Both the position numbers and the translations under genes were made by a program. 64,000 nucleotides of DNA from Pseudomonas entomophila (lineage in GTDB: Bacteria; Pseudomonadota; Gammaproteobacteria; Pseudomonadales; Pseudomonadaceae): the NCBI RefSeq assembly GCF_013523125.1, contig NZ_JAAMQJ010000005.1:1-64000 (forward strand). Direction: 5' to 3'. The stretch's first letter is position 1. The number at the start of each line of letters is the position of its first letter. The notes under the pieces are model-generated. The model made no database searches and was not told where the DNA came from. It saw nothing but the letters and a program-made list of their open reading frames with translations. Positions 16,736-27,258 of this stretch are shown here, one piece after another.

Positions 16736-17128
16736 TCAGTTTTTCGATGTCTTCTCTGCTTCCTCCTGCGCCTCCTCGATCTGCTGCTCTGCCATCGCCC
16801 TGTAGGCCTTTCGCAGGCGCTGCAGCTCACGGCTGCTCATGGTTTCCAGGTCGAGTACCGAGTTTTCCGCCGACTTGGTGGCGCGGATCAGCTCATCCAG
16901 CTTCACATGAAGGATGTCGTTGTCACGATTTTGCGTATTCTGGATCAGGAAGACCATCAGGAACGTGATGATGGTGGTGCCTGTGTTGATGATCAGCTGC
17001 CAGGTGTCGTTGTAATCGAAGTAGGGGCCGGTGGTGGCCCAGACGATGATCAGCGCCAGGGCGAGCAAGAAGGTCCCTGAGCTGCCAGAGCGGTTGGACA
17101 GCCATTGGCAGAATCTCGAGAACGTCAT
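16736..17128 (-). CDS. Low-affinity iron permease family-like small membrane protein
   Basis: A 130-residue protein with AAGGAG before the start at 17128. Two membrane segments are seen: FLLALALIIVWATTGPYF and LIINTGTTIITFLMVFLIQ. They are followed by NTQNRDNDILHVKLDELIR, the signature of the family annotated as low-affinity iron permease, and then a long charged helix. In bacteria the iron role is unproven. It is divergent from a small hydrophilic protein gene. Confidence 0.78.
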   Translation of the reverse strand: MTFSRFCQWLSNRSGSSGTFLLALALIIVWATTGPYFDYNDTWQLIINTGTTIITFLMVFLIQNTQNRDNDILHVKLDELIRATKSAENSVLDLETMSSRELQRLRKAYRAMAEQQIEEAQEEAEKTSKN

Positions 17129-17281
17129 GGTGTGGCTCCTTTTTGCAATGATTGGAGTGTGTGACAACCGTGGCGCGCTGAAATTTATTTTTACATTCAT
17201 GGACGGCACTCGAATGCCAGCTCGGACTGAACCGTGTGGGCTCGACAGTGCCCAACGGAAACCACTCTGGAGATCACGACC

Positions 17282-17416
17282 ATGACAGACCCAAAGACGG
17301 ACGAGCAGCCCGCCAAAAACCCTGAACCGGACGACGTGCCCGCGCATTCGACCCCGGAGGAGCGCGAGCGACTGAAGGACGTCAACAAGGACGGCATTCC
17401 GCCAGGTTCCTGCTGA
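17282..17416 (+). CDS. Very small hydrophilic protein
   Basis: A 44-residue protein from ATG 17282 with CTGGAG upstream. It is acidic and proline-rich (MTDPKTDEQPAKNPEPDD), ending VNKDGIPPGSC. Its composition resembles the 81-residue protein at 16375. Function unknown. Confidence 0.45.
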   Translation: MTDPKTDEQPAKNPEPDDVPAHSTPEERERLKDVNKDGIPPGSC

Positions 17417-17466
17417 GCCGGCCGACGTCGTAACGAGTTCGCCCCAGATCCGGCCCAGGCCGGGTC

Positions 17467-18132
17467 TCAATCAAGCGGGCGGATCAGTTCAGGTCCTTGA
17501 TTACGCACGTTGCCCACCGCAGGGCTCACCCGGTACCACTCGAAGACCTCGGCCGGCTCACCCAGATGCAACACCATCTGCTCGGCGCGCTCGCCTTCCA
17601 GCGTCTCACCAAGCCATGAGCGCGCCAGCTCAGGTGCCAGCACCACCGGTCTTCGGTCGTGCACATCGACCATGCCGCCTTGCGCATCGGCCGTGATGAT
17701 CACGAAGCCATCCTGCTCGTCCCCCTTGAAGCGACCGATGCTGGCACACAGGGCAGGGCGACCGTCCCGTCGGCGAATCAGGTAAGGCTGCTTGCGCGGG
17801 CCGCCTTCATCGACCCATTCGTACCAACCATCGATCGGTGTGATCGCGCGGTGGGGCCAGATGGCGCGGAAAAAGGCGCCATGGGCGACTTTCTCTGCCC
17901 GTGCATTGATCGGCGCGGCCCGGTCCGTCGCCCAGTGCGGACGCCAGCCCCACCGCACACGTTCGGCACGCAAGGCCTGGGCCTCCTGGCGCAAGACGGT
18001 AACGGACGTGGCAGGCGCGACATTGAAACGCGGCGCTGCCTGCCCTTCGAGCCTGTCATGCCAGGTGCGTTCCCATCCCAGGGCAGCGACAAATTCGGAG
18101 GTATCGCTGTATTGGGTCACTCGTCCACACAT
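17467..18132 (-). CDS. yedK: SOS response-associated peptidase family protein (YedK/HMCES)
   Basis: A 221-residue protein that caps abasic sites in single-stranded DNA by a covalent link through Cys2. The start is set at 18132 so that Met is followed by Cys (MCGRVTQ), which is essential in this family. Other family marks: PRFNVAPAT, INARAEKV, PIDGWYEWVD (Glu) and VDVHDRRPVVL (His). Length is typical. I saw no LexA-like box just upstream. The nearby DNA polymerase II gene is a possible functional partner in damage tolerance. Confidence 0.92.
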   Translation of the reverse strand: MCGRVTQYSDTSEFVAALGWERTWHDRLEGQAAPRFNVAPATSVTVLRQEAQALRAERVRWGWRPHWATDRAAPINARAEKVAHGAFFRAIWPHRAITPIDGWYEWVDEGGPRKQPYLIRRRDGRPALCASIGRFKGDEQDGFVIITADAQGGMVDVHDRRPVVLAPELARSWLGETLEGERAEQMVLHLGEPAEVFEWYRVSPAVGNVRNQGPELIRPLD

Positions 18133-18266
18133 GGGGCGTTCCTCTTCGACAGACATTCAGACGGGCCAGCCCATGGATCACCCTCGATGAGCAGGAGGGC
18201 GATGCTGTCAGGCAGGCACCCATGGATGCTCGATTGGACCTTGCAGGGCGGAAAGCATTCGCTGTA

Positions 18267-18283
18267 ATGTAATAGTATTACAT
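18267..18283. promoter_or_regulatory. Zur-like palindrome before the L36 paralogue gene
   Basis: ATGTAATAGTATTACAT is a perfect 17-bp inverted repeat ending 17 bases before the ATG. Its layout (ATGTxATA-TATxACAT) follows the gamma-proteobacterial Zur operator. Zinc-independent ribosomal protein genes are classic Zur targets. The site is seen; Zur binding is inferred. Confidence 0.75.
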
Positions 18284-18299
18284 AAACAGGAGCGTCATC

Positions 18300-18443
18300 A
18301 TGCAGGTGTTGTCATCTCTCAAAAACGCCAAACTGCGCCACCGCGACTGTCAGGTCGTCAAGCGCCGCGGTCGGCTCTATGTGATCTGCAAGTCCAATCC
18401 ACGCTTCAAGGCCCGTCAAGGCGGGGTCAAAAAACGCGGTTGA
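18300..18443 (+). CDS. ykgO: Zinc-independent 50S ribosomal protein L36 paralogue (type B)
   Basis: A 47-residue protein starting [20 protein letters not shown], with CAGGAG before the ATG. It matches the YkgO type of L36. The usual zinc knuckle of three Cys and one His is broken: only two Cys remain (17 and 30), and the His position in NPRFK is not His. Such paralogues replace zinc-binding L36 in zinc-starved ribosomes and spare zinc. The perfect palindrome just upstream fits control by Zur. In E. coli the partner is ykgM (L31 type B); none is seen here. Confidence 0.92.
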   Translation: MQVLSSLKNAKLRHRDCQVVKRRGRLYVICKSNPRFKARQGGVKKRG

Positions 18444-18506
18444 AAGGGCACCGATCCGCGTACACTGCGCCTCATTCCGGTCGAAACGAATCGAGGGTGC
18501 GCAAGC

Positions 18507-20867
18507 GTGGAATGGCAGCAAGGCTTCGTCCTCACGCGGCATTGGCAGGACCTGCCAGAGGGCACCCAGGTGACCTTCTGGCTGGCCACCGAGGCGGGGC
18601 CGCGCTGCGTACGGCTGGCGCTTCAGACTTCGGTGGCGTTCGTGCCGGTCGAGCAGCGCGACCTGACCTTGACTGTCGTGGGCGACGAACCGGGCGTCGA
18701 ACTCAAGCCGCTCGCACTGCGCGACTTTGCCCGGCGCCCGGTATTCGGTCTGTACTGCCGCCATTACCGGCAACTGCTGGCCCTCGAGCATCGCCTGAGG
18801 GCCGCAGGCGTGGACGTGTTCGAAGCCGACATCAAGCCGCCCGAGCGCTACCTCATGGAACGCTTCATCACCGCTCCCGTGCGTTTCACCGGCACGCTCC
18901 GGGCCGATGGCGCGTTCGACGACGCCGTGCTCAGGCCCGAACCCGATTACCGTCCCACCTTGCGCGTGGTGTCGCTGGACATCGAGACCACCGCCCAGGG
19001 CGAGCTCTACTGCATCGGGCTGGAGGGCTGCGGGCAGCGACAGGTCTACATGCTCGGCCCGCCCACTGGATCAGACGACGATCAGGACGTCGAGCTGATC
19101 TACCGCGCCACGCGTGCCGAGCTGATCGAATGCCTGGACCACTGGCTGCAGCAGCATGACCCCGACGCGATCATCGGCTGGAACGTGGTGCAGTTCGACC
19201 TGCGCCTGCTGCACAAGCACGCAGCCAATCTCCAGATGCCCTTGCGCATGGGTCGTGACGGCAGCCCCCTGCAGGTGCGCGAACAAGGCCAGCATGGGCA
19301 TGCCAGCATCAGCGCCGTCGGGCGCTTGCTGATCGACGGGGTCGAGGCCCTGCGTGCGGCAACCTGGAACTTTCCGTCCTTCAGCCTGGAAAACGTCTCG
19401 CGCACCCTGCTGGGCGACGGCAAGGCCATCACCACGCCCTACCACCGCATGGACGAGATCAATCGCCTGTTCGCCGAGGACAAGCCCGCCCTGGCACGTT
19501 ACAACATCAAGGACTGCGAACTGGTCACACGGATCTTCGCCCACACCCGGTTGATGGCGTTCCTGCTCGAGCGAGCGACGGTGACCGGGTTGCCCGTGGA
19601 CCGCAGTGCCGGTTCGGTGGCCGCGTTCAGCCACCTCTACTTGCCGGCGATGCACCGCCAGGGGTTCGTCGCGCCCAATCTGGGTAGCCAGCCGGACCTG
19701 CCCAGCCCCGGTGGTTTCGTCATGGACTCACGCCCTGGCCTCTACGACTCGGTGCTGGTGCTCGACTACAAGAGCCTGTACCCCTCGATCATCCGGACCT
19801 TCCTGATCGACCCGGTCGGTTTGGTCGAGGGGCTGGCCGACCCTGACCCCACGCACGCGGTGGAGGGCTTTCGCGAGGCCTGGTTCTCCCGGACCCGACA
19901 TTGTCTGCCGCACATCGTCGAACGCGTGTGGCAGGGGCGCGAAGCGGCCAAGCGGGACGGCAACGCGCCACTGTCACAAGCACTGAAGATCATCATGAAC
20001 GCGTTCTATGGCGTACTAGGGACGCCCAGCTGCCGGTTCTTCGATGCACGCCTGGCGTCGTCCATCACCCTGCGTGGACACCAGATCATGCACCAGACCC
20101 GCGCCCTGATCGAGGCACGTGGCCTGGAGGTGATCTATGGCGACACCGACTCTACCTTCGTGTGCCTGCGCCAGGCGCTCAGCGAGGAGGAGGCGATGCA
20201 CCTGGGGCACACGCTGGTCACCGAGATCAACCAGTGGTGGCGCGATCACCTGCGCCAGACCCAACAGCTCGACAGCGCCCTGGAGCTGCAGGTGGACACG
20301 CATTTCCGTCGCTTCCTGATGCCGACCATCCGCGGCGCAGAGGAGGGCAGCAAGAAACGCTACGCCGGCCTGACACGCCATGGCGAAGGTGAGGACAGGC
20401 TGGTGTTCAAGGGCATGGAATCGGTGCGTACCGACTGGTCGCCTCTGGCGCGCGAGTTCCAGCGTGAACTGTACGGCCGCATCTTCCGCCGCCAGCCTTA
20501 CCAGGCGTACGTGTGCGAGTACGTGCGCCAGACCCTGGCCGGCGAGCACGATGACCTGCTGGTGTACCGCAAGCGGCTGCGTCGGCCCCTGGCAGACTAC
20601 GAGCGCAACGTACCGCCGCACGTGCGCGCCGCGCGCCTGGCCGAGGCCTACCATGCCGGGCTGGGACGGCCCAGCGCCTACAAGAAAGGTGGCTGGATCA
20701 GCTACCTGATCACGCTGTCCGGGCCTGAGCCCCTGGACCATCATCCGTCGCCGATCGACTACGAGCATTACGTGTCGCGCCAGCTCAAGCCCATCGCCGA
20801 TGCCATCCTGCCGTTCGTGGACGATGACTTCACGGCGCTGACCGGACAGCAGATGCCGTTGTTCTGA
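18507..20867 (+). CDS. polB: DNA polymerase II (family B)
   Basis: A 786-residue family B polymerase with proofreading exonuclease, used in replication restart and damage bypass. It starts at GTG 18507. The exonuclease I motif is SLDIETT (D158, E160). Polymerase motif A is [10 protein letters not shown] (D420) and motif C is YGDTDS (D546, D548). KIIMNAFYG is motif B. The last six residues, QQMPLF, form a beta-clamp binding peptide. All key residues are intact and the length is normal. In E. coli polB is SOS-induced, but no CTG-N10-CAG box is seen in the 60 bp upstream here. Confidence 0.95.
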   Translation: MEWQQGFVLTRHWQDLPEGTQVTFWLATEAGPRCVRLALQTSVAFVPVEQRDLTLTVVGDEPGVELKPLALRDFARRPVFGLYCRHYRQLLALEHRLRAAGVDVFEADIKPPERYLMERFITAPVRFTGTLRADGAFDDAVLRPEPDYRPTLRVVSLDIETTAQGELYCIGLEGCGQRQVYMLGPPTGSDDDQDVELIYRATRAELIECLDHWLQQHDPDAIIGWNVVQFDLRLLHKHAANLQMPLRMGRDGSPLQVREQGQHGHASISAVGRLLIDGVEALRAATWNFPSFSLENVSRTLLGDGKAITTPYHRMDEINRLFAEDKPALARYNIKDCELVTRIFAHTRLMAFLLERATVTGLPVDRSAGSVAAFSHLYLPAMHRQGFVAPNLGSQPDLPSPGGFVMDSRPGLYDSVLVLDYKSLYPSIIRTFLIDPVGLVEGLADPDPTHAVEGFREAWFSRTRHCLPHIVERVWQGREAAKRDGNAPLSQALKIIMNAFYGVLGTPSCRFFDARLASSITLRGHQIMHQTRALIEARGLEVIYGDTDSTFVCLRQALSEEEAMHLGHTLVTEINQWWRDHLRQTQQLDSALELQVDTHFRRFLMPTIRGAEEGSKKRYAGLTRHGEGEDRLVFKGMESVRTDWSPLAREFQRELYGRIFRRQPYQAYVCEYVRQTLAGEHDDLLVYRKRLRRPLADYERNVPPHVRAARLAEAYHAGLGRPSAYKKGGWISYLITLSGPEPLDHHPSPIDYEHYVSRQLKPIADAILPFVDDDFTALTGQQMPLF

Positions 20868-21076
20868 CGGCGTTCTGTCATAGGCTAAGGCGCCGGTCTC
20901 GACCGTCAGCGGGTGGCCATGGGCTATGCTCAGGGAAGCAGGGCAGGCCGAGGCGCTCAAGACGCCCGAGATCATCCATTACAGGTTTCGGCGTGAGCCG
21001 AGCGGCCAGATGGTTTAGGCTTTCATGACAGATATTTCGTTTTGAACTGTAGTCACGGATACATAAGGAGAGACCC

Positions 21077-21637
21077 ATGCTCGCGCGGTCATTGACCTTC
21101 GCCACGTTGCTCGCCGTTGCCGGACCGCTATGGGCGGCCAACAACGATGGACCCTTGACCAGTGAGCTGGGTAAGTCGAGGCCGCTGGTGGTGATTGCAC
21201 CGAGTACCGCCGACCCGACGCTCAAGCAGCTGACCGAGGCCTTGAATGCACCCGAAACCCAGGCAGGGTTCAAGGAGCGTAGCCTGGTGCTGTTCAGCGT
21301 CGCCGGCCTGGTGGGCAAGCGGGACGACAAGTTCCTCGAACAGCAAGCGACCATGGCATTGATCCGCGAGCTGAAGCTGAGCGCCAGCAAGGGTACCAAG
21401 GTCATTCTGATCGGGAAGGATGGACAGCAGCACATGCTCAAGGACGAGCAGACGACCGATGCGATCGATGCGCAGGCGGTGTTCAAGGCAGTGGATGAGT
21501 TGCCGGCCAGTGAGAAGGCAGTCTCGACGCCCGAGCCGGTGGCCAGTGCAGCCGAAGCGGCCACAAAGGACGCCAAGGCAGGCAAGCCGGCTAAACCCGC
21601 CGCACCTGCCAAGCCGCCAAAACCGCTGGAAGACTGA
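21077..21637 (+). CDS. DUF4174 family secreted protein
   Basis: A 186-residue exported protein. Its signal peptide ends near residue 20 (LLAVAGPLWAA), and AAGGAG precedes ATG 21077. The core (SRPLVVIAPS, SLVLFSVAG, KGTKVILIGKDG) has the thioredoxin-like strand order of DUF4174 without a CxxC pair. The last 35 residues are an Ala/Lys/Pro tail. Function is unknown; a periplasmic location is inferred. Confidence 0.75.
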   Translation: MLARSLTFATLLAVAGPLWAANNDGPLTSELGKSRPLVVIAPSTADPTLKQLTEALNAPETQAGFKERSLVLFSVAGLVGKRDDKFLEQQATMALIRELKLSASKGTKVILIGKDGQQHMLKDEQTTDAIDAQAVFKAVDELPASEKAVSTPEPVASAAEAATKDAKAGKPAKPAAPAKPPKPLED

Positions 21638-21642
21638 AAGGC

Positions 21643-21675
21643 GCGTCGCCTGGCGATCCCTTCGCCAGGCGACGC
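21643..21675. terminator. Strong hairpin between convergent DUF4174 and glgX genes
   Basis: GCGTCGCCTGGCG (21643-21655) pairs perfectly with CGCCAGGCGACGC (21663-21675), a 13-bp stem between two converging genes. It lacks a T-run but probably ends transcription from both sides. Confidence 0.6.
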
Positions 21676-21681
21676 CGTCCA

Positions 21682-23841
<2,160 letters not shown>

Positions 23842-24112
23842 GGCGTTCTCTCATTCGACCGAACATTGCAGTGGAAGCGTGTGACTGAAGCCCTTCGGCA
23901 GGTCGAGTGATCTGACATCAGGCGAGTGACAGCAGTTGTGAGCGCCTCCCTGCGCCTTGAAACCCCACACAGACCTCATGAAACGGTTGAGCACCGTGAT
24001 GCGCGCACAGGCGCACCGCAGCTCAGCAGGAGCCGTGAAAAACACAGTGGGGGTTCAGTGGAAACCAGGCGCGTGGTGCACGCCTGGGTCAATCGAGCCG
24101 GGTGCTGCCGAC

Positions 24113-24466
24113 TTAGCCAGCCTCGGGCTTCTTGGCAGCGCGAGGCTTCTTGGGGGCAGCGGGCTTGGCCGACGCCTCAGGCTTGGGAGCCGGTGCCTTG
24201 GCAGGCTTTGCCGATTTCGCGGGCTTGGCAGGCTTTGCCGCATTCGATGCGGTCTTGCCAGCCTGCGCCGACTCGAGCGCCTCGGCCGCTAGCTTCGACT
24301 TGGCAGGCGCCGGCTTCTTGCGTGGTGCTTCCTTTGGCGCCTTGGACTCGGCCTCGGCCAGCTTGCGGGCCTTGGTCCAGTGTTCGTCTTCACGGCCCTC
24401 GGGTTTGCCCTCCGACTCCCAGATCTGGTAGGCGAATTCACGGATACGTTTTTCATCGACACTCAT
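24113..24466 (-). CDS. DUF2934 protein with an Ala/Lys/Pro-rich tail
   Basis: A 117-residue protein from Met 24466 (MSVDEKRIREFAYQIWESEG), with CAGGAG upstream. The first 45 residues are the DUF2934 helix pair (REFAYQIWESEGKPEGREDEHW). The rest is a basic, low-complexity run of AKPAK-type repeats resembling histone H1-like tails, which could bind nucleic acid or glucan granules; that is speculation. It lies 17 bases after treY in the same operon. The same domain sits in this glucan cluster in other pseudomonads as I recall. Confidence 0.8.
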   Translation of the reverse strand: MSVDEKRIREFAYQIWESEGKPEGREDEHWTKARKLAEAESKAPKEAPRKKPAPAKSKLAAEALESAQAGKTASNAAKPAKPAKSAKPAKAPAPKPEASAKPAAPKKPRAAKKPEAG

Positions 24467-24483
24467 CACGACGCTCCTGGTGT

Positions 24484-27258
24484 TCAAAAGTGTTCAATCA
24501 ACAGGTTGACCGGAAACTCTGCCAGTACTGCGCTCAACATCAGCTCCCTTGATTGGCTGACCACATCACCGGCAAAAAGTCCCGTGCAATTGCCAGCGGT
24601 CAGGTCGAACGGCAGACTGACCCGCGTGTCGCCCCATTGCTCTTTCGAGATCCACGGTATCGTCGCCTCCTCCAGCAGCGGGCTGGCCAGACGCGGCATG
24701 ACCACGATCGCGCGTGCCTCGTCGCCCACTCGGGCAAAGGCCAAGACGCGGTCGGCATGCCGGCCTTCGACGGCCAGCGGCACGTAGTCACCGCGTGCGA
24801 ACAGCTGCGGATGACGGCGTCGGCAGTCCAGCACGCGTGCGATCAGGGTCTGCTTGATGTGCCCGTCCCGCCAATGCTCCAGCAGGGTCGGCAACGGCGT
24901 CTGCTGTTCGAGCGACGCCTCCCGGGCGGGGTAGTCCACGGGGCGACGGTTGTCCGGGTCGACCAGCGTGAGGTCCCAGTATTCGTTGCCCTGATACAGG
25001 TCCGGTACGCCCGGCACGGTCATGCGCAGCAACGTCTGCACCAGGCCATTGAGTGCGCCCGCGCTGTCGATCGAGTGCGCAGCGTCCGCGATGGCCTGGC
25101 GCAGAGCCGTTTGTCCGGCATCGAGCAGCAGGGCATCGATGTAGGCCGCGCAGAGGCCTTCGTAGGTCTCGTTTGCCGCACTCCAGCTGCTGCGCAGCTT
25201 GGCTTCGCGCAGGGCCTTCTGCTGCCATTGACGCAACCGCTCGGCGTACTGTTCGAGCGCCGGCTGGTCGTCGAAGGCCAGTTCCAGCGGCCAGCTGGCG
25301 AGCAGGGTCTGGAACAGCAGCATCTCATCGCCCGGGCTGGGCGCCGGTCCATCGTCGAGGTCCTGACGCAAGGGTGCGGCCAGCGTGCGCCACTGCTCGA
25401 CACACTGGGCGAACCACTCGCCACGTTCGCTCACCACGGCCAGGCGTGCCCGGCAGTCTTCGCCACGCTTGTGGTCATGGGTCGCCGTGGTCAGCAAGTT
25501 GTCCGGAAAATCACGCAGGCGCCGCTGGGCTTCGTCGTTGAAGTGAGCAGGGTCGGCGCTGAAGATGTCCGCCTCGAAACCCACGTCGTTGCGCGACAGC
25601 AGCCGCGCCGAGCGATAGAACGCCGTGTCCTCGACCGCCTTGGCCGCGCTCGGTGCAGTCAACTGCTGGAAGCGCACGCAGGCGTGGCGCAAGCGTTTGC
25701 GCGCACGACCTGGCGGCAGGCTGCGCCAGCGCTGGCCGCCCAGCCAGCGCTGCAGCTGCTCGAGCATGGGCCAGTCGTTTTCACTGAGGCTTTCCCGGGC
25801 GCCGTTCACAGCCTGCTGGAAGAACGGCTCGTCTTCGGCCGGACGGCCCAAGGCGTTGATATAGGTCCGGTAGACCGGGTAGTGCTCGACCAGCGCCATC
25901 AGCGTGCGGCGAATGGCGCCCAGGGTCAGGTCGCGGGTCATCAGGTCGTCGCGCGCCACGGCCAGCAAGGCCTGGGCGACCGATTCGAAGTCGCCGGCCA
26001 GGGTGCCATTGAGCACCAGGTTGCGCGCTTGACGAACCTCTTCCTCGAACGCCGGGCGCTCGCTGACGCGGTGCCACAACTCGGTGAGCGGCGCTTCTCC
26101 GGCAGGGTCATGCTGCAACAGCGAGACCTGGTTCATGAATTCGTAGCCAGTGGTGCCATCCACCTGCCAGTCCGTGTGAACGTGCTCGCCGCTGCCAAGG
26201 ATCTTCTCGACGTAGATCGGGAAATGATCCAGTGTGGCCTCGGCAGGACGTGTCGCCAGCAGGCCCTCGACACGACGGCGTAGCTTGCGGCAATAACCCC
26301 GAGGATCGGCCAGGCCATCGATGTGGTCGATGCGCAGGCCGTCGACCAACCCACGCTCGATCAACTCGAACAGCTTGGCGTGGGTCGCTTCGAATACGGT
26401 CGCGCGCTCGACCCGCAGGCCGCCCAGCTCGTTGATGTCGAAGAACCGCCGCCAGTTGATGTCGTCGGCTGCCGTGCGCCAGCTGGCCAGGCGATAGGTC
26501 TGGCGTTCGAGCAAGGCGTGCAGGCGCTGGAAGCCAGCGTCGGTACGGCTGTCGAAGACGGCTAGGGTCTCGTCGAGCGTGACGCCGTTACGGACCGCTT
26601 CAGCCAGCGCCTGGTGCAAGGGCGCGGCCTCGGCCAAGGGGTCGGTGCTGTCACGCAGCGCCGCGAAGCGCTCACCCAGCGTCTGCAACTCGGCCGACGA
26701 GCTATGGCCCAGTACCCGACCGTAATCCAGCGGACAGATCGGGAAGCGGTGTTCGTAGTGTTCGATCTCCAGCACGCCATGCTTGGCATCGAAGGTCAGC
26801 GGAATTTCGCCGTCCTGAAGCGCCTTGCCATAATCGTTGCCGAGAAACGGCAGCAACAGCTGGCCTTCCATCAGCGGGTCGCTGGAGTGCCATTGGATGT
26901 CGAAGAATTCCGAGTAGGGGCTGCGTCGGCCCCAGGCCAGCAGGCTCTGCCACCAAGGGTTGTCGGCACCGCCCACGGCCATGTGGTTGGATACGGTGTC
27001 GAGCAGCAGCCCCATGTCGTGCTTGCGCAGGGCGGCCACCAAGCGTTCCAGGGCCGCCTCGCCACCCAGTTCCGGGTTCACCCGGGTCGGGTCCACCACG
27101 TCGTAGCCGTGCCGGGAGCCGGCGCGGGCGGTAAGGATCGGCGAAGCGTAGACGTGACTGATGCCCAGACGTGCGAAGTAGGGCACCAGAGGGGTCGCGT
27201 CGTCGAGGGTGAAGTCACTGTGCAGCTGCAAGCGAATGGTCGCGGTCAAGGGCTTCAC
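24484..27258 (-). CDS. treY: Malto-oligosyltrehalose synthase TreY
   Basis: A 924-residue GH13 enzyme that turns the reducing end of a maltodextrin into a trehalose unit. Typical segments: IRLQLHSDFTLDDATPLVPY at the start, HVYASPILTARAGSRHGYDV, LRIDHIDGLADPRGY (nucleophile region), YVEKILGSGE (acid region) and TATHDHKRGED. The ATG overlaps the malQ stop by four bases, so it is co-translated. Together with treZ it makes trehalose, an osmolyte and desiccation protectant, from glucan. Confidence 0.96.
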   Translation of the reverse strand: MKPLTATIRLQLHSDFTLDDATPLVPYFARLGISHVYASPILTARAGSRHGYDVVDPTRVNPELGGEAALERLVAALRKHDMGLLLDTVSNHMAVGGADNPWWQSLLAWGRRSPYSEFFDIQWHSSDPLMEGQLLLPFLGNDYGKALQDGEIPLTFDAKHGVLEIEHYEHRFPICPLDYGRVLGHSSSAELQTLGERFAALRDSTDPLAEAAPLHQALAEAVRNGVTLDETLAVFDSRTDAGFQRLHALLERQTYRLASWRTAADDINWRRFFDINELGGLRVERATVFEATHAKLFELIERGLVDGLRIDHIDGLADPRGYCRKLRRRVEGLLATRPAEATLDHFPIYVEKILGSGEHVHTDWQVDGTTGYEFMNQVSLLQHDPAGEAPLTELWHRVSERPAFEEEVRQARNLVLNGTLAGDFESVAQALLAVARDDLMTRDLTLGAIRRTLMALVEHYPVYRTYINALGRPAEDEPFFQQAVNGARESLSENDWPMLEQLQRWLGGQRWRSLPPGRARKRLRHACVRFQQLTAPSAAKAVEDTAFYRSARLLSRNDVGFEADIFSADPAHFNDEAQRRLRDFPDNLLTTATHDHKRGEDCRARLAVVSERGEWFAQCVEQWRTLAAPLRQDLDDGPAPSPGDEMLLFQTLLASWPLELAFDDQPALEQYAERLRQWQQKALREAKLRSSWSAANETYEGLCAAYIDALLLDAGQTALRQAIADAAHSIDSAGALNGLVQTLLRMTVPGVPDLYQGNEYWDLTLVDPDNRRPVDYPAREASLEQQTPLPTLLEHWRDGHIKQTLIARVLDCRRRHPQLFARGDYVPLAVEGRHADRVLAFARVGDEARAIVVMPRLASPLLEEATIPWISKEQWGDTRVSLPFDLTAGNCTGLFAGDVVSQSRELMLSAVLAEFPVNLLIEHF

